Below, piece after piece: positions 59,176 to 64,000 of a DNA stretch of 64,000 bases (positions are counted from its first letter, which is position 1; each line of letters opens with the position of its first letter). A program made the translations under genes and the position numbers. Source of the stretch: Algoriphagus sp. Its GTDB lineage: Bacteria > Bacteroidota > Bacteroidia > Cytophagales > Cyclobacteriaceae. The notes under the pieces are model-generated. The model was given only the letters and a program-made list of their open reading frames with translations, was not told the origin of the DNA and did no database searches. The stretch lies in assembly GCF_030694375.1 (NCBI RefSeq), contig NZ_JAUXYL010000020.1, positions 62,001 to 126,000 on the forward strand, in the 5' to 3' direction.

Positions 59176-60972
59176 ATGATTCCTAATAATTCCATATCGT
59201 CCATTTTATTTGACTCTTCCGGAACTCGGTTCCGTCAGAATTGGATAAGATGGGCGTTTGGATTTTTCTTTCTTTCTGTTTGCCTGGGCTTGGTGATGCG
59301 TTCATTTCATGTAGTTGAGATTCCGTATTTCGAATACCGGAATATCCTCCATACGCATTCGCACCTCGCTTTGCTGGGTTGGGGATACTTGATGCTGATA
59401 GGAGGGATGGTTTTTGGTTTGGTCAAAGAAAAAGACCGGGTCAAGGATTATAAATTTCTTTTTCTGGGGACGGTAATTGCTTTGCTGGGCATGTTGCTTT
59501 CGTTCCCTTTTCAGGGATACGGAGCTGTCAGCATCAGTTTCTCCACGCTTCATGTTTTGTTTTCTTATGGTTTTGCCTTTAAGCTGCTTCGAGTAATAAG
59601 GTCCGCCAAGAAAACACCTGCCACACGATTGCTTCTTCTGTCGATTTGGTTTATGGTGATTTCCACTTTTGGACTTTGGGCACTTGGCCCCATTTCATCC
59701 ACATTGGGAAGGATGCATGAGCTTTACTTTATGGCTATCCAATGGTTCCTGCATTTTCAGCTGAACGGCTGGTTTGTCTTGGGTGTCCTGGGGTTGATTC
59801 TGCTGCACTATGAGAAGAAGGGGTTTAAAATCCACTGGCCAGCCTACCAGGAATGGGTGTTGGCGATCTCTGTGGCGCTGACTTTTATGCTGGCTGTGAC
59901 TTGGGCAGCACCACAACCGGTTTTCTTTCAAATCAATGGATTGGCAGTCATCATTCAGCTAGTGGCTTATTTCTGGATTCTAAAATCAGTGTTCAGCCTG
60001 GATCAAACTGATCAATTCCTGGGTTTTGCACGATTGCTTCTGCTGCTAGCCTTGGCCAGTCTGGTTGCAAAGGCGATGCTTCAGGGACTGCTTGTTTTTC
60101 CTTCGATTGCAGTGATTTCCTATTCGATCCGAATGTATGTGATCGGCTTCCTTCATCTGGTTTTGCTCGGAGCCATGACCATGGGCGTCTGCGCTTTAGC
60201 GATAGCCAAAGGCTGGACCAATGCGAAATCAGGCACCAAATTGGGCTGGATTCTTTTGATCTCCGCCTTTGTATTGACAGAGTTGCTGCTCTTTGTCCAA
60301 GGCACTTTGATTTGGTTGAAAATGGGTTTTCTGCCCGAATACAACCTTTGGCTTTTTCTTGCCTCCTGCCTTTTTCCGCTAAGCATTGCCTTTTTATTGG
60401 CAGGCTTGCGATCCAATGAATTCTCCAACCAATCTATATCAAATCCAAAAGTCCAATTACAAGAACGAATCAAACGAGAAACTATGAAAAAAACGCTGAT
60501 TATGTCGATGGGTATCCTAGGGATACTCCTGACTTCGTGTGGCGGAGGAAGTGGTGAAAGCACTTCTACTACCGAGTCCACGCCTAAAAATGAGGTTCAA
60601 GCCGATCCAAAAGGAATCGGTGAAGTGACATCTGTAGATCTGGGTACAGGAATCGACGCTTCTCTGGCCGAGACTGGAAAAGCAATCGTCGATATGAAAT
60701 GCACTGCCTGTCATCAATTGAATGACAAGCGGCTCGTTGGGCCCGGCTTTCAAGGGGTGACCAACCGGAGAAAACCTGAATGGGTCATGAATATGATTAC
60801 CAATGTGGACATCATGCTTGATCAGGATCCCGTAGCACAGCAACTGCTGGAGGAATGCCTCACAAGGATGCCAAACCAAAACATCAGTGTTCAGGATGCA
60901 CGCGGAATTTTGGAATTCCTCAGAAAAAATGACGAAGAAAAGGCGGGTGTACGAGACGCCGCAACCAAATAA
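59176..60972 (+). CDS. Polytopic His-rich membrane protein fused in frame to a cytochrome c lipoprotein
   Basis: 598 aa. Residues 1-420 have about 12 helices with His motifs RNILHTHSHLALLGWGYL, MHELYFMAIQWFLHFQLNG and GFLHLVLLGAMTMG, resembling a degenerate heme-copper-oxidase-like or NnrS-like core. Then, with no stop codon, comes MKKTLIMSMGILGILLTSC (Met437, ATG 60484), a complete lipoprotein signal, and a cytochrome c domain with Cys509-X2-Cys512-His513 (KCTACHQL) and likely Met ligand in LTRMPNQN. The internal start suggests two proteins that lost the stop between them, or dual translation. It directly precedes nosZ; the cytochrome could be the electron donor to NosZ. Confidence 0.75.
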   Translation: MIPNNSISSILFDSSGTRFRQNWIRWAFGFFFLSVCLGLVMRSFHVVEIPYFEYRNILHTHSHLALLGWGYLMLIGGMVFGLVKEKDRVKDYKFLFLGTVIALLGMLLSFPFQGYGAVSISFSTLHVLFSYGFAFKLLRVIRSAKKTPATRLLLLSIWFMVISTFGLWALGPISSTLGRMHELYFMAIQWFLHFQLNGWFVLGVLGLILLHYEKKGFKIHWPAYQEWVLAISVALTFMLAVTWAAPQPVFFQINGLAVIIQLVAYFWILKSVFSLDQTDQFLGFARLLLLLALASLVAKAMLQGLLVFPSIAVISYSIRMYVIGFLHLVLLGAMTMGVCALAIAKGWTNAKSGTKLGWILLISAFVLTELLLFVQGTLIWLKMGFLPEYNLWLFLASCLFPLSIAFLLAGLRSNEFSNQSISNPKVQLQERIKRETMKKTLIMSMGILGILLTSCGGGSGESTSTTESTPKNEVQADPKGIGEVTSVDLGTGIDASLAETGKAIVDMKCTACHQLNDKRLVGPGFQGVTNRRKPEWVMNMITNVDIMLDQDPVAQQLLEECLTRMPNQNISVQDARGILEFLRKNDEEKAGVRDAATK

Positions 60973-60998
60973 TTCACCTTTTAAATTAATCCTTCATT

Positions 60999-62957
60999 AT
61001 GAAAAAGAAAGTCTGGCTATTGGCAATCGGTTTGACAGCCGTTGTTCTGGCTCCAAGCTGTAAACCGAAGGGAGCACAAAGTGCCATTTCGGGAGATGCA
61101 GCATCCAAAGTTTATGTAGCACCCGGAGATCACGATGAGTTTTACAATATCGTTTCGGGTGGTTTCAACGGTCAAATGTCCGTTGTTGGCCTGCCTTCTG
61201 GTAGAGTGTTGAAGATCCTTCCTGTCTTTTCTGTAAATCCGGAGAATGGTTGGGGATTTTCAGAAGAGTCCAAACCAATGCTCAATACCTCCCATGGATT
61301 TGTTCCTTGGGATGACTTGCACCACATCGCTATTTCCACAACGAATGCTGAGCATGATGCGAGATGGGCTTTTGGAAATGCAAACAACACCCCAAGGATC
61401 GCCCGGGTGGATTTGACTACCTTCAAAACTGTTGAGATCATCGAAATCCCAAATTCGGCGGGTAATCACTCCTCTCCCTTCATTACTCAAAATACCGAGT
61501 ATGTAGTGGCAGGAACAAGATTTTCCATCCCGACAGGAGACAATAAAGATGTTTCTATCGATTCGTACAAAGAGAATTTCAAAGGCCATATTTCATTCAT
61601 TGCTGTGGACAAGGAATCCGGTGAAATGAACCTGTCATTCCAGATCGAAGCACCACCGTTCAATTTTGACTTGGCCCGTGCCGGTAAAAACAAATCACAC
61701 GGTTGGTTCTTCTTTTCTACCTACAATACCGAGATGGCTCACACGCTTTTGGAAGTGAATGCTTCCCAAAAAGACAAGGATTTCATCATGGCTATCAACT
61801 GGAAAAAAGCTGAAGAATACGTGAAAGCGGGCAAGGGAACCAAGAAAAAGGCAAACTATGTCCACAATAAATGGCACGAAGAAACCCACTCTGCAACTTC
61901 TACTATGATGGAGGATGTCTTAGTCTTGGATCCGACAATCTTGAAAGACATTGTCTACTTCATCCCATGTCCTAAGTCTCCACACGGCACTGATACTGAC
62001 CCAACCGGAGAATACATTGTAGGCAGTGGTAAGTTGGCAGCGGTCATTCCTGTGTTCTCATTTACCAAAATGCTTGCTGCAATCGAAAAGAAAGACTTCG
62101 AGGGAGATATCAATGGCATGCCTGTACTGAAATACGAGTCAGTACTTCATGGGGAAGTAGTAAAGCCGGGTTTAGGTCCCTTGCACACCGAATTTGACGG
62201 AAAAGGATTTGCCTATACTTCCATGTTCGTGTCCTCCGAGATTGTGAAGTGGAATATCGAGACACTTGAAGTAGTGGATCGTGTGCCGACTTATTATTCT
62301 GTTGGCCACTTGAGTATCCCCGGTGGACCTACAGGTAAGCCGCATGGAAAATACATGGTGGCTTACAATAAGATCACCAAAGATCGCTACCTGCCAACCG
62401 GTCCTGAATTGGCCCATTCGGCTCAACTCTATGATATCTCGGGAGATAAAATGCAGCTTCTCCTGGACTTCCCCACTATAGGAGAGCCGCACTATGCAGA
62501 GTCGTTTCCGGCAAGTCTGATCAAAGACCGTCAGGTGAAGTTTTACCCAATCGAGAAAAACATGCACCCTTATGTACTGAAGGGAATCAAAGATGCCCGA
62601 GTAGAGCGTAAAGGCAATCAAATTCACGTCTACATGACTTCGATCAGATCCAATTTTAGACCTGATAATATCGAAGGGGTCAATGTAGGGGATGAGGTAT
62701 ACTTCCACGTGACCAACTTGGAGCAAGACTGGGATGTTCCCCACGGATTTGCAATCAAAGGAGCCAATACAGCAGAACTGCTGATCATGCCGGGCGAAAC
62801 AGCTACCCTAAAGTGGGTGCCGGACAGAGTGGGAGTTTTCCCTTTCTATTGTACAGACTTCTGTTCTGCACTCCATCAGGAAATGCAGGGATATCTGAGA
62901 GTATCTCCTAAAGGAGTGAATATGCCTTTGAAATTTTCAACCGGAGACGTTGAGTAA
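60999..62957 (+). CDS. nosZ: Nitrous oxide reductase, clade II
   Basis: 652 aa. The N-terminus MKKKVWLLAIGLTAVVLAPSC is a Sec signal, possibly a lipoprotein signal (Cys21); no twin-arginine motif, which marks clade II. A seven-bladed propeller with the CuZ histidines is represented by DDLHHIAIS, NAEHDARWAFG, NSAGNHSSPF and later His motifs (GPLHTEF, EPHYAESF). The C-terminal cupredoxin carries CuA ligands: His in VPHGFAI, then Cys618-X3-Cys622-X3-His626-X2-Met629 (YCTDFCSALHQEMQG). Reduces N2O to N2 in the periplasm. It lies 26 bases after the cytochrome c fusion, with nosL two genes downstream. Confidence 0.97.
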   Translation: MKKKVWLLAIGLTAVVLAPSCKPKGAQSAISGDAASKVYVAPGDHDEFYNIVSGGFNGQMSVVGLPSGRVLKILPVFSVNPENGWGFSEESKPMLNTSHGFVPWDDLHHIAISTTNAEHDARWAFGNANNTPRIARVDLTTFKTVEIIEIPNSAGNHSSPFITQNTEYVVAGTRFSIPTGDNKDVSIDSYKENFKGHISFIAVDKESGEMNLSFQIEAPPFNFDLARAGKNKSHGWFFFSTYNTEMAHTLLEVNASQKDKDFIMAINWKKAEEYVKAGKGTKKKANYVHNKWHEETHSATSTMMEDVLVLDPTILKDIVYFIPCPKSPHGTDTDPTGEYIVGSGKLAAVIPVFSFTKMLAAIEKKDFEGDINGMPVLKYESVLHGEVVKPGLGPLHTEFDGKGFAYTSMFVSSEIVKWNIETLEVVDRVPTYYSVGHLSIPGGPTGKPHGKYMVAYNKITKDRYLPTGPELAHSAQLYDISGDKMQLLLDFPTIGEPHYAESFPASLIKDRQVKFYPIEKNMHPYVLKGIKDARVERKGNQIHVYMTSIRSNFRPDNIEGVNVGDEVYFHVTNLEQDWDVPHGFAIKGANTAELLIMPGETATLKWVPDRVGVFPFYCTDFCSALHQEMQGYLRVSPKGVNMPLKFSTGDVE

Positions 62958-62970
62958 ATCCCCAAATCCT

Positions 62971-62998
62971 ACCGTCGGCTCCGAAAAGGGCCGGCGGT
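62971..62998 (+). other. Hairpin between nosZ and the next gene
   Basis: ACCGTCGGC (62971-62979) pairs with GCCGGCGGT (62990-62998), one G-T pair. There is no T-run after it, and transcription must continue for the following nos genes, so it may be an mRNA 3'-end stabiliser or processing site giving nosZ a higher message level. Confidence 0.6.
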
Positions 62999-63014
62999 AA
63001 TTATCCCAATCAGT

Positions 63015-63596
63015 ATGAAATCTCTCAATTTTTCAAATCGGATCATGATTCTCCTAGCAGCCTTGCTGATCATTCCGGCCTATTTTACTCCGCTTTGGCA
63101 AATCAGTCTTTGGGCACCTCAGTACCCTGAAGGGCTTAATATGAAAATTTGGATTGACCACCTCAGCGGAAATGTGGATCAAATCAACGGGGTCAATCAT
63201 TACATCGGAATGAGGCATATCGGAGACGAGATGTTCCCGGAATTTGGCTTCTTGATTTATATCATTGGAGCGTTGATTGCCTTGGGGATTATTGCTTTTC
63301 TGATCGGGAAAAGGTGGAGTTTATATACCTTTTTTGGTCTGATGACGCTCTTCGGATTGGCCGTTTTGGCGGACATGTATCAATGGGGCTATAAATATGG
63401 CCATAATCTGGATCCCAAAGCCGCTATAAAGGTGGAAGGAATGAGTTACCAGCCCCCCTTGATCGGATACAAGGAGCTCTTGAATTTCCTTGCCTACTCC
63501 GGACCTGACACAGGCAGCTGGATATTAGTGGGAGGTGTTGGACTGCTGATCGTGGCTATAGTAAGAGATAGATTTGATAAAACTGTAATAAATTGA
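63015..63596 (+). CDS. Membrane protein of the nos cluster
   Basis: 193 aa with four membrane helices (about 10-30, 78-98, 105-127, 160-185). Between helices 1 and 2 lies a 45-residue periplasmic loop with WIDHLSGNVDQINGVNHYIGM, containing several His and Asp; GMRHIGDEMFPEFG follows. Proteins of this type sit between nosZ and nosL in Bacteroidota clusters. Function is unknown; metal binding in the loop or an electron-transfer anchor role is possible. Confidence 0.75.
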   Translation: MKSLNFSNRIMILLAALLIIPAYFTPLWQISLWAPQYPEGLNMKIWIDHLSGNVDQINGVNHYIGMRHIGDEMFPEFGFLIYIIGALIALGIIAFLIGKRWSLYTFFGLMTLFGLAVLADMYQWGYKYGHNLDPKAAIKVEGMSYQPPLIGYKELLNFLAYSGPDTGSWILVGGVGLLIVAIVRDRFDKTVIN

Positions 63597-63623
63597 CTTA
63601 TAAACACTTAAAACCTAATAGAA

Positions 63624-64000
63624 ATGAAGCGCTATCTGTCAATATTCGCACTTTTGGTTTTCCTGGCATCATGCTCGGCAGACCCAAGACCCATTGCCTA
63701 TGGTCAGGATGGATGTCATCACTGCAAAATGACACTGATGGATCCCAAATTTGGCGCCGAGCTGGTGACTGAAAAGGGGAAGGTTTTTGTATTTGATGAT
63801 GTGAATTGTATGCTGCAGTATATGGATTCCGAGGATGGAAAATCCCAAATGTATAAGCACATTCTGGTCATTGACTATCTAAACCCGGGCGTATTGTTGG
63901 ACGCTAATTATGCTTTTTATCTAAAATCAGAAGAATTCAAAACGCCCATGGCGAGTCAAATTGTTGCATTTCCAGATTATGATTTGCTAAAAGAATACAA
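63624..64000 (+). CDS. nosL: NosL copper chaperone lipoprotein, cut by the right edge
   Basis: At least 125 residues from ATG 63624, open to the window end. Lipobox FLASC with Cys17. The copper-site region GCHHCKMTLMDPKFGAE (Cys31, Cys34, Met36) is characteristic of NosL, the Cu(I) donor for NosZ maturation. VFDDVNCMLQYM continues the conserved fold. The remaining nos genes (nosD, nosF, nosY) are expected beyond the edge. Confidence 0.93.
   Translation, partial: MKRYLSIFALLVFLASCSADPRPIAYGQDGCHHCKMTLMDPKFGAELVTEKGKVFVFDDVNCMLQYMDSEDGKSQMYKHILVIDYLNPGVLLDANYAFYLKSEEFKTPMASQIVAFPDYDLLKEY

Noticed and set aside
1..64000. Insertion sequences, integrases, tRNA or rRNA genes
   Set aside because: None could be found; the nitrogen-respiration island shows no attachment site or mobility gene inside the window.

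Overview
The window looks like chromosome of a Bacteroidota member, most likely Cytophagales/Cyclobacteriaceae. Supporting this are many TonB-dependent receptors with N-terminal carboxypeptidase-regulatory-like domains, a LytS/LytTR two-component pair, promoters of the Bacteroidota type (TTTG, about 20 nt, TAnnTTTG), weak Shine-Dalgarno sequences, and a clade II (Sec-exported) nosZ. No tRNA, rRNA, CRISPR array or transposase is visible.

Left third (1-20.3 kb) is ordinary accessory genome. It holds a left-edge-truncated TPR protein, a DUF6600-like exported protein, a sialidase, a small lipoprotein that has a decayed 230-bp duplicate 12.4 kb downstream, an outer-membrane protein, and a TPR histidine kinase with a LytTR regulator. 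A siderophore-type TonB receptor with a PepSY protein comes next, then a second TonB receptor, a TIM-barrel hydrolase-like lipoprotein and a sulfatase. Between the PepSY gene and the second receptor lies a 4-copy structured repeat (13.2-13.6 kb) whose stems change in a compensatory way from copy to copy.

The rest (20-64 kb) is an anaerobic nitrogen-respiration island. 21.2-32.8 kb is one long + strand operon. It encodes a NarK transporter, a NarI-like cytochrome b, a cytoplasmic-type molybdopterin nitrate reductase, a four-cluster ferredoxin, a Rieske protein, a small membrane protein, a second NarK, a porin, MobA, a PLP decarboxylase and a MoaC-MogA fusion. On the minus strand, 32.9-37.5 kb reads di-iron repair protein (RIC), a heme/copper-type membrane protein, a small Cys protein and a TonB receptor carrying the OprC-type copper ligands. 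queD and the anaerobic ribonucleotide reductase follow; here NrdD is split, with the glycyl-radical segment in its own 56-aa ORF. 41.4-46.0 kb is a seven-gene operon for a cbb3-like heme-copper oxidase with a truncated globin and a hemerythrin. 46.9-50.2 kb carries Rrf2, quinol-dependent NO reductase and OsmC. 50.3-56.4 kb is a TetR-controlled RND efflux operon. 58-64 kb carries Rrf2, a second RIC, a membrane-protein/cytochrome c fusion, nosZ, a membrane protein and nosL (cut by the right edge).

Together the genes cover nitrate to nitrite, NO to N2O and N2O to N2, plus NO damage repair, NO-binding proteins, copper acquisition for NosZ, and oxygen-free dNTP synthesis. No NO-forming nitrite reductase (nirK/nirS) is present in the window. 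Four Rrf2 regulators with the same C-X6-C-X5-C cluster motif mark the modules. A recurring dyad, GGAYA-N4-TRTCC, often centred on the -33 element, precedes several modules and is probably the operator of one or more of these regulators. Perfect FNR-type half-site pairs (TGAT-N4-ATCA) precede narK, nrdD/queD and one Rrf2 gene.
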